Of a DNA stretch of 64,000 bases, positions 19,967 to 31,007 are shown in pieces (position 1 is the first letter of the stretch; each line of letters starts with the position of its first letter). Under the pieces are notes generated by a model that made no database searches, was not told the DNA's origin, and saw only the letters and a list, made by a program, of their open reading frames with translations. The DNA comes from Saccharibacillus kuerlensis DSM 22868 (GTDB lineage Bacteria > Bacillota > Bacilli > Paenibacillales > Paenibacillaceae). Location of the stretch: NCBI RefSeq assembly GCF_000378145.1, contig NZ_KB899295.1, positions 1-64,000 on the forward strand, written 5' to 3'. A program made the position numbers and the translations under genes.

Positions 19967-20001
19967 AAAAAAGCCGCCTGGCATTTGCCGGGCGGCTTTT
20001 T
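19967..20001. terminator. Bidirectional terminator between the Rrf2 gene and clpP
   Basis: AAAAAAGCCGCCTGGC and GCCGGGCGGCTTTTTC form a stem with T runs on both strands, serving the two converging genes. Confidence 0.88.
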
Positions 20002-20017
20002 CTATTCCGTATTTCGC

Positions 20018-20620
20018 TTACTTCATACCGATTTCGGTGACCGGTTTCTCGATGACCTTGTCGATGATGCCGTATTCGGCTGCGGCTGCAGCTTCCATGA
20101 AGTAATCGCGATCCGTATCTTTCTCGATGCGTTCCAGCGGCTGGCCGGTACGCTCCGACAGAATGCGGTTCAGCTTGTCGCGCAGTGCGAGGATGCGACG
20201 GGCACGGATTTCGATATCCGAAGCCTGCCCCTGTGCACCGCCGAGCGGTTGGTGAATCATGATTTCGCTGTTTGGCAGAGCGAAACGCTTGCCTTTGGCG
20301 CCGGCGTTCAGCAGGAATGCGCCCATTGAAGCAGCCATACCGACACAGATTGTCGAAACGTCCGCTTTGATAAACTGCATCGTATCGAAAATCGCCATGC
20401 CGGCCGTAATCGAGCCGCCCGGGCTGTTGATGTAGAGGTAGATGTCCTTCTCCGGATCTTCCGCTTCGAGGAACAGCATTTGTGCGATGATCGCGTTGGC
20501 CACAACGTCGTTGACTTCGGTGCCAAGGAAAATGATGCGGTCCTTCAGCAGACGGGAGTAAATATCGTATGCTCTCTCACCGCGGTTGCTTTGTTCAACG
20601 ACCATAGGAATGTAACCCAA
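20018..20620 (-). CDS. clpP: ATP-dependent Clp protease proteolytic subunit
   Basis: Serine protease barrel that degrades substrates delivered by ClpX/ClpC ATPases. At 200 residues it closely follows Bacillus Clp[19 protein letters not shown], the oxyanion/nucleophile segment [11 protein letters not shown], catalytic His in [13 protein letters not shown], and DTDRDYFM. The start codon is TTG on the minus strand at 20620, with AGGAGG 9-10 bases upstream. No clear CtsR direct repeat was identified in the upstream 250 bases. Confidence 0.96.
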   Translation of the reverse strand: MGYIPMVVEQSNRGERAYDIYSRLLKDRIIFLGTEVNDVVANAIIAQMLFLEAEDPEKDIYLYINSPGGSITAGMAIFDTMQFIKADVSTICVGMAASMGAFLLNAGAKGKRFALPNSEIMIHQPLGGAQGQASDIEIRARRILALRDKLNRILSERTGQPLERIEKDTDRDYFMEAAAAAEYGIIDKVIEKPVTEIGMK

Positions 20621-20885
20621 GTGAAAAACCTCCTTGTGAACGGATAATATCCGTCGTTAGAATTGGAATGGATGCCACGCTGGATGGCCTGCCGAACCTC
20701 AAGTAAGACAGGGGTCCGGTAAACTTCTAGCTGGTATTACCCATATGATAAACAATTCCAAACATAAAGTCAAAGAAAGTCAAACTTTATACAAAAAAAA
20801 TAGCCGTTATCGGCGTCAGTCTAGAAGAATGCAGTTAAATAATAAACGGGCTTCCTGTTCTGGAAAAGGGCTGGAATTCATAAAA

Positions 20886-20960
20886 TGGCGCGCCCGCCAA
20901 GAATCGAACTTGGATCTCAGGCTTCGGAGGCCTACGTCATATCCATTGGACCACGGGCGC
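20886..20960 (-). tRNA. tRNA-Arg (anticodon CCG)
   Basis: On the minus strand a 7-bp acceptor stem GCGCCCG/CGGGCGC, anticodon loop CTCCGAA (anticodon CCG, codon CGG), T-arm CCAAG-TTCGATT-CTTGG, discriminator G and an encoded CCA end form a complete cloverleaf. Confidence 0.95.
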
Positions 20961-21141
20961 ACATTAATAAACAGCAGCATATATCATTATATAAGGCTGC
21001 AGGTGAAATTGCAAGTCTTCTTTCAAGCTGTGAAATTCGGGACAAAACACCGCTAGATCATGAGCTTCCCGTTTCGATTTTCTCTATATATAGTAGCCGC
21101 GTAAAACAAGGACTCAAACCAAAATATCGTTTGGACAAAAC

Positions 21142-21170
21142 TTGCATCGCGGTGTCAAATTGAGTAGAAT
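21142..21170 (+). promoter_or_regulatory. Promoter of the cggR glycolytic operon
   Basis: -35 TTGCAT (21142-21147) and -10 TAGAAT (21165-21170) with 17-base spacing. The predicted start (about 21177) abuts the CggR operator, so bound repressor would block initiation or early elongation. Confidence 0.8.
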
Positions 21171-21178
21171 GAGGGTGT

Positions 21179-21214
21179 GGGACAGAAAAAGTGTTCCTGG
21201 GACAATAAGTGTCC
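21179..21214 (+). promoter_or_regulatory. CggR operator
   Basis: Two tandem elements: GGGAC (21179-21183) with TGTTCC (21192-21197), and GGGAC (21199-21203) six bases before TGTCC (21210-21214). The second matches the GGGAC-N6-TGTCC form known for B. subtilis CggR exactly; the first has 8-base spacing and one change. Confidence 0.82.
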
Positions 21215-21262
21215 ACTGATCTTAAATTATACGGGCAGACGAAGTTTGCAGAGGTGGAACGC

Positions 21263-22300
21263 ATGCAGAACATTCTCGAAATTCAGCAGCAGCTGCTTCC
21301 CGATCTCATGGAAACTCTCAAGAAAAGGTATACCATCCTTCATCAGATTATGCTGACGGGCACAACGGGACGCCGATCGCTGGCGAATTCCCTGCAGATG
21401 ACCGAACGCGTGCTGAGAGCCGAGACCGATCTGTTGAAAGCGCAAGGCTTGATTGAGACGGATACGGCAGGCATGCGGATCAGCGATGCCGGACAGATCC
21501 TTCTTGAGCGTCTGGAACCGGTATTGAAGGAATTAGTGGGATTGTCCAATTTGGAAGAGAGAATTCGTAAGTTCTACGGACTTCAGAAAGTTGTGATTGT
21601 CCCGGGGAACTGCGACGAGTCGCCGCTGTCCAAACGCGAGCTCGGCAAAGCCGGAGCCAAAGCGCTGCTCGGCGTCATGCGAGGCGGAGATGTCGTGGCT
21701 GTCACAGGCGGAACGACGCTGGCCGAGATGGCCGAACAGCTAACCCATCCTGTTAATGCGCCGCTCAAGGGAAGCTGGTTTGTACCAGCTCGGGGTGGTC
21801 TGGGCGAGAGCTTGGAGATTCAGGCCAATACGATCGCTTCCAATATGGCCAAGCGGGTAGGAGCCGATTATCGGCTGCTGCATGTACCGGATCTGCTCAG
21901 CCGTGAAGCGTACGACTCGCTTGTTCACGATCCCAACATTCAGGAAATCGTCCGCGAGATCCGAACCGCGCGCATCATCGTGCACGGGATCGGAAACGCG
22001 GTAGATATGGCGAGAAGGCGCAAGCTGGACGAAGGAACGACTCGCGGACTGGAAGAGAGAGGGGCGGTAGCCGAATCGTTCGGTTACTACTTCGATCAAA
22101 GCGGAAGCGTCGTACATAATATGCTGACGCTGGGACTCAAACTTGACGATATCAAGGCGGCGGACGTCGTACTTGGTATCGCGGGAGGCAAATCAAAAGC
22201 AAGGGCGATTCATGCGGTACTTCGGTTCGGCCAAGAAGACATTCTGGTGATCGACGAAGCGGCTGCTCTGGAAATCGTTCGGGAGCTGGAGAACGCCTAA
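21263..22300 (+). CDS. cggR: Central glycolytic genes regulator
   Basis: SorC/DeoR-type repressor of the lower-glycolysis operon, 345 residues. In Bacillus fructose 1,6-bisphosphate relieves its repression. Seen: N-terminal LPDLMETLKKRYTILHQIMLTGTTGRRSLANSLQM helix-turn-helix region (in pieces), the sugar-binding fold with VTGGTTLAEMAEQL, RGGLGESLEIQANTIAS, VHGIGNA and LGIAGGKSKARAI. ATG 21263 is used since AGAGGTGG lies 6 bases upstream and the N-terminus then matches Bacillus CggR; an upstream in-frame ATG lies inside the operator. It is the first gene of the operon. Confidence 0.95.
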   Translation: MQNILEIQQQLLPDLMETLKKRYTILHQIMLTGTTGRRSLANSLQMTERVLRAETDLLKAQGLIETDTAGMRISDAGQILLERLEPVLKELVGLSNLEERIRKFYGLQKVVIVPGNCDESPLSKRELGKAGAKALLGVMRGGDVVAVTGGTTLAEMAEQLTHPVNAPLKGSWFVPARGGLGESLEIQANTIASNMAKRVGADYRLLHVPDLLSREAYDSLVHDPNIQEIVREIRTARIIVHGIGNAVDMARRRKLDEGTTRGLEERGAVAESFGYYFDQSGSVVHNMLTLGLKLDDIKAADVVLGIAGGKSKARAIHAVLRFGQEDILVIDEAAALEIVRELENA

Positions 22301-22459
22301 CTGACAATTGTTACTCATGGCTAACCTTTTTCATCGGATATGGGAAAGGCGCCTTGAATAAATGTTTGTTCCGAAAAAGATATCCTTTGAAGAAGTTCGG
22401 AATGAACACTTAATCAAAACTTTTCTTCAAAAACCATCTATCTTAGGAGGAACTGTTCA

Positions 22460-23470
22460 ATGACTGTAAAAGTAGGCATTAACGGATTTGGTCGTATCGG
22501 ACGTTTGGCTTTCCGCCGTATTCAAGAAGTACAAGGTATCGAGGTAGTAGCGATCAATGACTTGACTGACGCTAAAATGCTCGCGCACCTGCTGAAATAT
22601 GATACAACGCAAGGCCGCTTTAACGGTGAAGTTGAAGTACACGACGGCTTCTTCAAAGTAAACGGCAAAGAAGTTAAAGTTCTGGCAAACCGCAACCCTG
22701 AAGAACTTCCTTGGGGAGAGCTCGGCGTTGATATCGTTCTGGAATGCACAGGCTTCTTCACAACTAAAGAAGGCGCTGAGAAGCACATCACAGCTGGCGC
22801 TAAAAAAGTTGTAATCTCTGCACCAGCAACAGGCGACATGAAGACAATCGTTTACAACGTTAACCACGAGATCCTCGACGGTTCGGAAACGGTTATCTCC
22901 GGCGCATCTTGCACAACAAACTGCCTGGCTCCTATGGCAAAAACGCTGCAAGACCAGTTCGGTATCGTTCAAGGTCTCATGACTACGATCCACGCTTACA
23001 CAGGCGACCAAAATACTCTTGACGCTCCGCACCCTAAAGGCGACTTCCGTCGTGCTCGTGCAGCAGCTGAGAACATCATTCCTAACACGACTGGCGCTGC
23101 TAAAGCAATCGGTCTGGTTATCCCTGAGCTGCAAGGCAAACTTGACGGCGCTGCACAACGCGTGCCGGTTGCTACAGGTTCCCTGACAGAGCTGGTAGTT
23201 GTTCTGGAAAAAACGGTAACAGTTGACGAAGTCAACGCTGCAATGAAAGCTGCGGCAGACCCAGAAACTTACGGTTACACAGAAGACGAGATCGTATCTT
23301 CGGACATCCAGGGTATGACTTTCGGTTCCCTGTTCGACGCTACGCAAACTCGCGTAATGACAGTTGGCGACAAGCAGCTCGTTAAAACAGTAGCTTGGTA
23401 CGACAACGAAATGTCCTACACAGCTCAGCTCATTCGTACGCTTGAATTCTTCGCGAAAAAAGCGCAATAA
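22460..23470 (+). CDS. gapA: Glyceraldehyde-3-phosphate dehydrogenase (glycolytic)
   Basis: NAD-dependent GAPDH, 336 residues. Seen: [16 protein letters not shown], the catalytic Cys motif [10 protein letters not shown], and [12 protein letters not shown] near the C-terminus. Codon use is strongly biased towards GCT/CTG/GTT-type codons, as expected for a very highly expressed gene. The cggR-gapA spacer (22301-22459) holds a palindrome AAGGCGCCTT and an inverted repeat GTTCCGAA (22368-22375) / TTCGGAATGAAC (22396-22407). In B. subtilis mRNA processing occurs in the same spacer, so these could protect the gapA 5' end. AGGAGG precedes the ATG. Confidence 0.97.
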   Translation: MTVKVGINGFGRIGRLAFRRIQEVQGIEVVAINDLTDAKMLAHLLKYDTTQGRFNGEVEVHDGFFKVNGKEVKVLANRNPEELPWGELGVDIVLECTGFFTTKEGAEKHITAGAKKVVISAPATGDMKTIVYNVNHEILDGSETVISGASCTTNCLAPMAKTLQDQFGIVQGLMTTIHAYTGDQNTLDAPHPKGDFRRARAAAENIIPNTTGAAKAIGLVIPELQGKLDGAAQRVPVATGSLTELVVVLEKTVTVDEVNAAMKAAADPETYGYTEDEIVSSDIQGMTFGSLFDATQTRVMTVGDKQLVKTVAWYDNEMSYTAQLIRTLEFFAKKAQ

Positions 23471-23564
23471 TTCGGAGCATCTCGCATAAAGAGCAGCTAT
23501 CAATAGCATTTCCAGGTGTGTTGACGGGAGTAAGTGCAGCTCGTCCAACGCAGCACGGGCGGAT

Positions 23565-23599
23565 AAAGCGGAAACAGAGTTTCTTTGTTTCCGCTTTTT
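23565..23599 (+). terminator. Hairpin with T run between gapA and pgk
   Basis: AAAGCGGAAACA (23565-23576) pairs with TGTTTCCGCTTT (23586-23597) followed by T residues. As pgk continues in the same operon, partial termination would give gapA excess over pgk. Confidence 0.78.
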
Positions 23600-23674
23600 C
23601 TAAGTTGCCGCCGCGCGAGAGTCGCATTCCTTGGAATCCTGAATTCTAAATTTGAGGGCATGGGGGATTAATTT

Positions 23675-24859
23675 ATGAATAAGAAAAGTGTACGTGACGT
23701 AGAAGTAAGCGGCAAAGTCGTGTTTGTGCGCGTCGATTTTAACGTTCCGCTCGAAGACGGAAAGATTACGGACGATACTCGTATCCGTGCCACAATTCCG
23801 ACGATCGAATACCTGACCGAAAAAGGCGCGAAAGTGCTGCTGGCAAGCCACATGGGACGTCCAAAAGGCGAAGTGGTTGAGTCCATGCGTCTGACATCTG
23901 CGGCAGAGCGTCTGTCCGAACTGCTGGGCAAACCGGTTGCTAAAGCGGACGAGTCGATCGGAGAGACGGTCAAGGCTAAAATCGCCGAGCTCAAAGACGG
24001 AGACGTGTTGGTACTTGAAAACGTGCGTTTCCACCCAGGCGAAGAGAAGAACGATCCGGAACTCGCCAAAGAGTTCGCTTCGCTTGCTGATCTGTTCGTA
24101 AATGACGCATTCGGCGCCGCTCACCGCGCCCATGCTTCCACCGAAGGCATCGCCCACCATCTGCCAGCCGTATCCGGTCTGTTGATGGAAAGAGAACTCG
24201 AAGTTCTCGGCAAAGCCATCTTGAACCCAGAGCATCCGTTCACAGCTATCGTTGGCGGTTCGAAGGTTAAAGACAAGATCGACGTGATCGACAACCTGCT
24301 GAACATTGCAGACAACGTGCTGATCGGCGGCGGTCTGGCTTACACCTTCTTCAAAGCCCAAGGCTATGAAATCGGTAAGTCCCTGCTTGACGACAGCAAG
24401 TACGATGTAGCACTGGGCTTCATCGAAAAAGCGAAAAAGCTTGGCAAGAACTTCATGCTGCCAGTCGACATCGTGATTACTGACGACTTCAGCGCGGACG
24501 CCAACACAAAAATCATTAACGTCGAAGAAGGCATTCCTGCAGATTGGGAAGGCATCGACATCGGTCCGAAAACACGTGAACTGTACGCTGACGTTATCGC
24601 AAAATCCAAACTGGTTGTTTGGAACGGACCAATGGGCGTATTCGAAATCGAACCATTCTCGCACGGTACCCGTGCTGTAGGCGAAGCTTGCGCGAATACA
24701 GAAGGCTACACCGTAATCGGCGGTGGCGACTCTGCCGCAGCAACCGAGAAATTCGGTCTGGCTGAAAAAATGAACCATATCTCCACAGGCGGCGGCGCTT
24801 CCCTGGAGTTCATGGAAGGCAAAGCCCTGCCAGGCGTTGTAGCCCTGAACGATAAGTAA
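23675..24859 (+). CDS. pgk: Phosphoglycerate kinase
   Basis: Transfers phosphate from 1,3-bisphosphoglycerate to ADP, 394 residues. Seen: [16 protein letters not shown], the substrate-binding [12 protein letters not shown] and [34 protein letters not shown], the nucleotide site NGPMGVFE and the C-terminal [13 protein letters not shown]. Highly expressed codon pattern, like gapA. The 373-base gap to tpiA is unusual for this operon and carries a folded leader. Confidence 0.97.
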   Translation: MNKKSVRDVEVSGKVVFVRVDFNVPLEDGKITDDTRIRATIPTIEYLTEKGAKVLLASHMGRPKGEVVESMRLTSAAERLSELLGKPVAKADESIGETVKAKIAELKDGDVLVLENVRFHPGEEKNDPELAKEFASLADLFVNDAFGAAHRAHASTEGIAHHLPAVSGLLMERELEVLGKAILNPEHPFTAIVGGSKVKDKIDVIDNLLNIADNVLIGGGLAYTFFKAQGYEIGKSLLDDSKYDVALGFIEKAKKLGKNFMLPVDIVITDDFSADANTKIINVEEGIPADWEGIDIGPKTRELYADVIAKSKLVVWNGPMGVFEIEPFSHGTRAVGEACANTEGYTVIGGGDSAAATEKFGLAEKMNHISTGGGASLEFMEGKALPGVVALNDK

Positions 24860-25053
24860 AATTTCCGATTCGGTTCTTGTCCTGCACGGCTGGGCAAACC
24901 GGTTCATGGAACGGATTTAATAGAAGCAAGAAACGTTCGAGGCGAGGAACAAGCGGGATCGCGTTAAACGATTCCGCCTCCTTTCCTGCGAGCGAGGTTT
25001 AAAACGATTTTGAAAATGGTTTGGGTTGGTTGTACGTGCTGACGCAGCGGAAG

Positions 25054-25164
25054 CTTGTAGAGATCCGGAGAAGCGAAGCGCTCGCATTTGAATCTCGATT
25101 TCGACCTCTGTTATGCTTCAATAAGAGAAATCGGGATTCGACGGCGATCGAAGGACTCTACAAG
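25054..25164 (+). ncRNA. Candidate structured leader RNA upstream of tpiA
   Basis: A long-range helix closes the element: CTTGTAGAGATCC (25054-25066) pairs with GGACTCTACAAG (25153-25164) with a single bulged A. Inside are a small hairpin GCGA/TCGC (25073-25085) and a long hairpin GAATCTCGATTTC (25090-25102) / GAAATCGGGATTC (25127-25139), which has one G-U pair and is extended by CTCT-TTAT / ATAA-GAG around GCTTCA. Together they form a three-way-junction-like fold. It matches no riboswitch class I recognise. The tpiA frame also happens to be open across it. It may be a regulatory leader, an mRNA stabiliser or a decayed palindromic element. Confidence 0.5.
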
Positions 25165-25233
25165 GTGGAGCGCCTCATCATGTACCTAACCTTCCCTTTT
25201 TCAAAGAAGTCACTAAAAGGAGTGGATCATTTC

Positions 25234-25986
25234 GTGAGAACGCCAATTATTGCCGGCAACTGGAAAATGTTCAAAACCGTATCCGAAACACTGGCTTTCG
25301 CTGAAGCGGTAAAAGGCAAAGCCGTCGTTGAAGGCGTAGAAACCGTCATCTGCGCACCGTTCACCAACCTTCCTGCCCTGACTGAAGCGGTTAAAGGCAC
25401 CGGAATCAAAGTGGGCGCACAAAACCTTCACTTCGAAGACAATGGCGCATTCACAGGCGAAATCAGCGGCGTTATGCTGAAAGAGCTTGGTGTGGACTAC
25501 GTCATCATCGGTCACTCGGAGCGCCGCCAGTACTTTGGCGAAACCGACGAAATCGTCAACAAAAAAGTCGCAGCGGCATTCCGCAACGACCTGACTCCAA
25601 TCGTATGTGTAGGCGAAAAGCTTGAAGAGCGCGAAGCCGACCAAACGAAGGACGTTTGCAAAGTGCAGACGGAAGGCGCGTTCAAAGGTCTGTCCAAAGA
25701 AGAAGCGGCGAAAGTCGTTGTCGCTTACGAGCCTATCTGGGCAATCGGAACAGGCAAATCTTCGACAGCTTCCGATGCTAACGAAGTGACTTCGTACATC
25801 CGCACCGTTCTTGCTGATCTCTACGATCAAGCAACGGCAGACGTAATCCGCATTCAATACGGCGGCAGCGTGAAGCCGGAGAACGTAACGGAATATATGG
25901 GCCAAAGCGATATCGACGGAGCACTCGTCGGCGGCGCAAGCCTGCAGCCTGACTCCTTCACGGCCCTGGTTGAGGGGGCGAAGTAA
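25234..25986 (+). CDS. tpiA: Triosephosphate isomerase
   Basis: Interconverts DHAP and glyceraldehyde 3-phosphate, 250 residues from GTG 25234. Seen: the N-terminal [12 protein letters not shown] with catalytic Lys, [13 protein letters not shown] with catalytic His, [13 protein letters not shown] with catalytic Glu, and [13 protein letters not shown] is preceded by AAAGGAG at about 11 bases and matches the usual N-terminus. An in-frame ATG at 25180 preceded by GGTGGAG could add 18 residues. Its stop overlaps the gpmI start by one base (TAATG). Confidence 0.96.
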   Translation: MRTPIIAGNWKMFKTVSETLAFAEAVKGKAVVEGVETVICAPFTNLPALTEAVKGTGIKVGAQNLHFEDNGAFTGEISGVMLKELGVDYVIIGHSERRQYFGETDEIVNKKVAAAFRNDLTPIVCVGEKLEEREADQTKDVCKVQTEGAFKGLSKEEAAKVVVAYEPIWAIGTGKSSTASDANEVTSYIRTVLADLYDQATADVIRIQYGGSVKPENVTEYMGQSDIDGALVGGASLQPDSFTALVEGAK

Positions 25987-27536
25987 TGACGGCTCCAAAA
26001 CCGGTAGTACTGATTATCATGGACGGATTCGGTCTGCGCGAAGGTTCTGAGGGCAACGCGGTTGCTCAAGCGAAGAAACCGAATTATGACCGTTTCATGA
26101 GCAAATATCCGCACACGACGCTGACGGCATGCGGCGAAGCCGTAGGTCTGCCGGAAGGTCAGATGGGCAACTCCGAAGTTGGCCACCTGAACATCGGCGC
26201 GGGACGTATCGTGTACCAGGATCTGACTCGCATTTCCAAGTCGATCCGCGAAGGAGACTTCTTCGAGAACGCGACGCTGGTCGGTGCCGTTCAATCGGCC
26301 AAAGACAGCGGCAAAGCGCTCCACGTCATGGGTCTGCTGTCCGATGGCGGCGTACACAGCCATATTGAGCATCTGTTCGCTACACTTGAACTGTGCAAAA
26401 AAATGGACTTCGATAACGTCTATATCCATGCATTTATGGACGGCCGCGACGTTTCTCCGGACAGCGGTAAGAAATACATGGGGCAGCTCGTCGACAAGAT
26501 CGCCGAAATCGGCGTAGGCCAAATTGCGACCGTACAGGGCCGCTACTACGCGATGGACCGCGACAAGAGATGGGAACGCGTCGAAAAGTCTTATCGTGCA
26601 ATGGTATACGGCGAAGGTGAATTCGCAGCCAGCGCGCTTGAAGCGGTAGAAGCTTCTTACGCGAAAGAAGTCATGGACGAATTCATTCTGCCGACGGTCA
26701 TTACGAAGGACGGCCAGCCGACTGCGAATCTTCAGTCGGGAGATTCCGTGATCTTCATTAACTTCCGTCCTGACCGCGCGATTCAGCTTTCCGAAGCGCT
26801 GACTGCTCCGGGCTTTGCAGGTTTCGACCGCGGAGACAAACAGCCGGAAACGTTGAGCTTCGTATCGTTCACGACATACAGCGTCAATGTACAGGGCAGC
26901 GTAGCGTACTCGCCGAAGAACCTGAACAACACGCTTGGCGAAGTGCTTGTGCAGAACGGCAAAACGCAGCTGCGTATCGCCGAAACTGAGAAGTACCCGC
27001 ACGTAACGTTCTTCTTCAGCGGCGGCCGCGATGTGGAGCTGGAAGGCGAAACTCGCATCCTGATCAACTCGCCGAAGGTCGCAACTTACGATCTTCAGCC
27101 TGAGATGAGCGCTTATGAAGTAGCCGACGCCTGCGTAGCCGAGATCGAAGCCGAAAGACAGGATTGCATTATCCTGAACTTCGCTAATCCGGATATGGTC
27201 GGACACTCCGGCATGATGGAGCCGACGATCAAAGCAGTCGAAACGACTGACGAGTGCGTAGGTCGCGTTGTTGACGCGGTTCTCGCCAAAGGCGGCGTTG
27301 CAATCATTACGGCGGACCACGGCAACGCGGAAACGGAAATCGACGAATTCGGACGCCCGCAAACGGCGCATACGACCAACCCGGTTCCGTTTATCGTGAC
27401 GAGCGAAGACGTCACCCTGCGCGAAGGCGGCATTCTGGCTGACATCGCGCCGACGATCCTCGATCTGATGCAGGTTACACAGCCGGCGGAAATGACCGGG
27501 AAATCAGTAATTTCCGCTCGTAAAACGTCCAACTAA
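25986..27536 (+). CDS. gpmI: 2,3-bisphosphoglycerate-independent phosphoglycerate mutase
   Basis: Mn-dependent mutase converting 3- to 2-phosphoglycerate, 516 residues, alkaline-phosphatase superfamily. Seen: [10 protein letters not shown] (metal ligand), the phosphoserine site [24 protein letters not shown], the [11 protein letters not shown] loop, and the metal-binding NPDMVGHSG and ITADHGNAE. Translationally coupled to tpiA by the TAATG overlap. Confidence 0.96.
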   Translation: MTAPKPVVLIIMDGFGLREGSEGNAVAQAKKPNYDRFMSKYPHTTLTACGEAVGLPEGQMGNSEVGHLNIGAGRIVYQDLTRISKSIREGDFFENATLVGAVQSAKDSGKALHVMGLLSDGGVHSHIEHLFATLELCKKMDFDNVYIHAFMDGRDVSPDSGKKYMGQLVDKIAEIGVGQIATVQGRYYAMDRDKRWERVEKSYRAMVYGEGEFAASALEAVEASYAKEVMDEFILPTVITKDGQPTANLQSGDSVIFINFRPDRAIQLSEALTAPGFAGFDRGDKQPETLSFVSFTTYSVNVQGSVAYSPKNLNNTLGEVLVQNGKTQLRIAETEKYPHVTFFFSGGRDVELEGETRILINSPKVATYDLQPEMSAYEVADACVAEIEAERQDCIILNFANPDMVGHSGMMEPTIKAVETTDECVGRVVDAVLAKGGVAIITADHGNAETEIDEFGRPQTAHTTNPVPFIVTSEDVTLREGGILADIAPTILDLMQVTQPAEMTGKSVISARKTSN

Positions 27537-27638
27537 AAGACGAACCTCAAACTTCAAAGTAGTTTTGAATTGGGGATAGGATTGAGCCCTTAAATGTGGC
27601 ATAGTTAACGGTGGAGAGCGTATCAAAGTGTTGACATG

Positions 27639-29005
<1,367 letters not shown>

Positions 29006-29110
29006 GATCTTTAATGGAATTTCAATAAGATCAGACTTTCGCAAGAGAGCTTGATCATCGCTTCACGCTTTTGTCCGGGGACGCCTGGGTAATGGCGGGA
29101 AGCACGAAAA

Positions 29111-29140
29111 AGAGACGCCGGACGCGGCGTCTCTTTTTTT
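29111..29140 (+). terminator. Terminator of the glycolytic operon
   Basis: AGAGACGCCG (29111-29120) pairs with CGGCGTCTCT (29125-29134), followed by seven T residues. Confidence 0.92.
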
Positions 29141-29145
29141 GTGCG

Positions 29146-29503
29146 GAAAAGGTTGGATGTTGATTATATAAGGTAGGGCTTGGCTTGTTTATGAGCTGAA
29201 TCCTAACTTTGCGATGTGCGTGCTGTAGAAGTTTGATTGAATCTTTTACTCCAAATCAAGCAGCTCTTTGATTCTGTCGCTCGACGCTTTGTTGCTCAAG
29301 CGATACTCCCGATCATCAATTCTCGTCCGCTTTTGCCTCCGCATCCGGATATAGAGATGATCGATAAGAGGAGCACCAGAGAAACCAAAACTTTAAAAGG
29401 CATGGCAAATCATCTCCTAAGAATACGGTTATTCTTTATGAACGGTTTGAATACGGGGAACGTTTCTTGATGAATGATGTTTCTTGCAAGAAGTTAAATC
29501 TGC
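29146..29503. other. Intergenic, no gene recognised
   Basis: A 77-codon open frame (29237-29470) lacks a ribosome binding site and shows no domain, so it is not called as a gene. No repeats or known RNA elements were seen. Confidence 0.4.
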
Positions 29504-29545
29504 AAAAAAAGTCCAGCGGCAGTAAATAGCCGGCTGGACTTTTTT
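29504..29545. terminator. Bidirectional terminator (end of pbuE)
   Basis: AAAAAAAGTCCAGC (29504-29517) and GCTGGACTTTTTT (29533-29545) with A and T runs on both sides. It ends the minus-strand exporter gene. Confidence 0.85.
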
Positions 29546-29632
29546 GGTTGATCCCTTTAAAGCTTGCATAGGTGGATCACTTATCGTTTTAAATCGCTCT
29601 TCTATAAGCTATAACTGTTCAGCAGCGGCTGT

Positions 29633-30844
29633 TCAATCTCCGCCAAAGTTTGGCTCAAGCTTCGAACCGCTCTTCTGTCCATGACCGTCCGTACGACGTG
29701 ACGAAGACTTATGGAACAGCGTGTACAGGGCTACGACAAAGGCCAGTACGACAATTCCGCCGCCAATCCAAGCATTGAATGTAACGGACGGAGTATGGCT
29801 GATTACGACGCCGCCGATCGCCGAACCGGCTGCAATACCGATCTGCAGAGCAGAGAAGTTGAAGCTCTGCTGAATTTCCGACGTTTCCGGTGCAGCATCG
29901 ATCAGATAGCTCTGCTGTGCCGGGGACAATGCCCAGCTGAGTGCACCCCAGATGAAGACCAGCACCGCGAACAACGGGATCATCGAAGCTGTAAACGGCA
30001 GGATGAACAGGGAGAGAGCGAAGACGCCAACAACGAGCAGGATGCTTTTCTTGGCGCCCAGACTGTCGGACATCATACCACCGATCATACCGCCCGCTAC
30101 GGCCGACAGACCGAAGAAGAAGTAGACGATACTGATCCAGGAAGCACTCATGTTCATGACGTTCACGAGGAACGGCGTAAAGTAAGCATACAGCGTATAG
30201 TGGCCGGCCAGCATCAGCAGTGTAACCAGATGCGCGCCCGCAACGCGGGTGTTCTTAAGCGAAGCCAGCTGCTGACGAAGCGGCATAACCTGCTGCGGCT
30301 CGATCGGAGCCATCAGCTTGTAGACCACAAACATGGTCAGCATGGCGAAGATGGCGATAAACAGGAACAGAATACGCCAGCCGAGCTTGTCAGCCGCCAG
30401 AACGCCCAGCGGAACGCCGAGCACGATAGCCGAGCTGATACCCATGGAGACGATGCCGATCACGCGTGCGCGGTAGTTTTCCGGTACGACCTTAACCGCG
30501 ATCGTCAGGGACAGTGTCGTGATCAGCGAGCCGCTGGCTGCCGTAACGAAACGGGAGAGCAGCAGGACGCCGAAATTCGGACTCCAGAAGGCGAGCAGAC
30601 TGCCGAGGATAAAGACGACAAGAGACATCAAGTACAGCTTACGGCGCTCAATCTTGGCTGTAAATGCGAGCAGCGTAGGACCCGATACGGCATAAACGAG
30701 TGCATAAGCCGTAATAAGCTGGCCTGCGGCACTGACGGATACGCCAAGGTCTGCGGCGATTTGCGGCAGAACGCCGCCGATAATAAGTTCGACAAGGCCA
30801 ACGGTGAACGCAGCAATCGTCAGAACGAGAACTTTCAAATTCAT
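29633..30844 (-). CDS. pbuE: MFS purine efflux transporter, PbuE-like
   Basis: A 403-residue, 12-helix major facilitator of the DHA1 group. The sequence closely follows B. subtilis PbuE: GLVELIIGGVLPQIAADLGVS, LLAFTAKIERRKLYL, FTPFLVNVMNMS, and PAQQSYLIDAAPETSEIQQSFN with ALQIGIAAGSAIGGVV. PbuE exports hypoxanthine, adenine and analogues, lowering toxic free bases. The start is ATG 30844 on the minus strand with AAAGGAGA 10 bases upstream. A purine riboswitch and terminator precede it, which independently supports the assignment. The C-terminus carries a basic tail. Confidence 0.9.
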   Translation of the reverse strand: MNLKVLVLTIAAFTVGLVELIIGGVLPQIAADLGVSVSAAGQLITAYALVYAVSGPTLLAFTAKIERRKLYLMSLVVFILGSLLAFWSPNFGVLLLSRFVTAASGSLITTLSLTIAVKVVPENYRARVIGIVSMGISSAIVLGVPLGVLAADKLGWRILFLFIAIFAMLTMFVVYKLMAPIEPQQVMPLRQQLASLKNTRVAGAHLVTLLMLAGHYTLYAYFTPFLVNVMNMSASWISIVYFFFGLSAVAGGMIGGMMSDSLGAKKSILLVVGVFALSLFILPFTASMIPLFAVLVFIWGALSWALSPAQQSYLIDAAPETSEIQQSFNFSALQIGIAAGSAIGGVVISHTPSVTFNAWIGGGIVVLAFVVALYTLFHKSSSRRTDGHGQKSGSKLEPNFGGD

Positions 30845-30902
30845 TTTGATACAGTCTCCTTTGTAAAAAAGTACGGCACGGTGGAGGCGGGAAAGCGCGG
30901 AA

Positions 30903-30956
30903 AACGCAAAAACTCCCGACTACAAAGGCGCCTTGGGCGCGACTTGTAGTCGGGAG
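30903..30956 (-). terminator. Riboswitch-controlled terminator of pbuE
   Basis: On the minus strand CTCCCGACTACAA (30944-30956) pairs perfectly with TTGTAGTCGGGAG (30913-30925), followed by TTTTTGCGTTTT. The 5' arm lies inside the purine aptamer, including half of P1 and P3, so terminator and aptamer are mutually exclusive. Confidence 0.9.
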
Positions 30957-31007
30957 GTAGGTTCCCGGTAGATACCCTCAAACCGTCTTATTGAGGTATA
31001 CAATGTC
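30941..31007 (-). promoter_or_regulatory. Purine riboswitch, guanine-type, predicted ON switch
   Basis: On the minus strand: P1 GACATTGT/ACAAGTC (one bulged A), P2 CCTCAA/TTGAGG with loop TAAGACGGT, the conserved junction TATCTACC, P3 GGGA/TCCC with loop ACCTACC, and junction GACTAC. Paired GG and CC in the two loops fit the known kissing interaction. The specificity base (position 74 in the B. subtilis xpt numbering) is C, the guanine/hypoxanthine form, whereas B. subtilis pbuE has U (adenine). Ligand binding would hold the 3' arm in P1 and prevent the terminator, so transcription should turn on. Confidence 0.88.

Noticed and set aside
22457-24907. Long minus-strand frames opposite gapA and pgk
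   Set aside because: Caused by biased codon use in highly expressed genes, which removes stops on the other strand.
29711-30949. 412-codon plus-strand frame opposite the PbuE gene
   Set aside because: Antisense shadow; the opposite strand has a full MFS protein with riboswitch and terminator.
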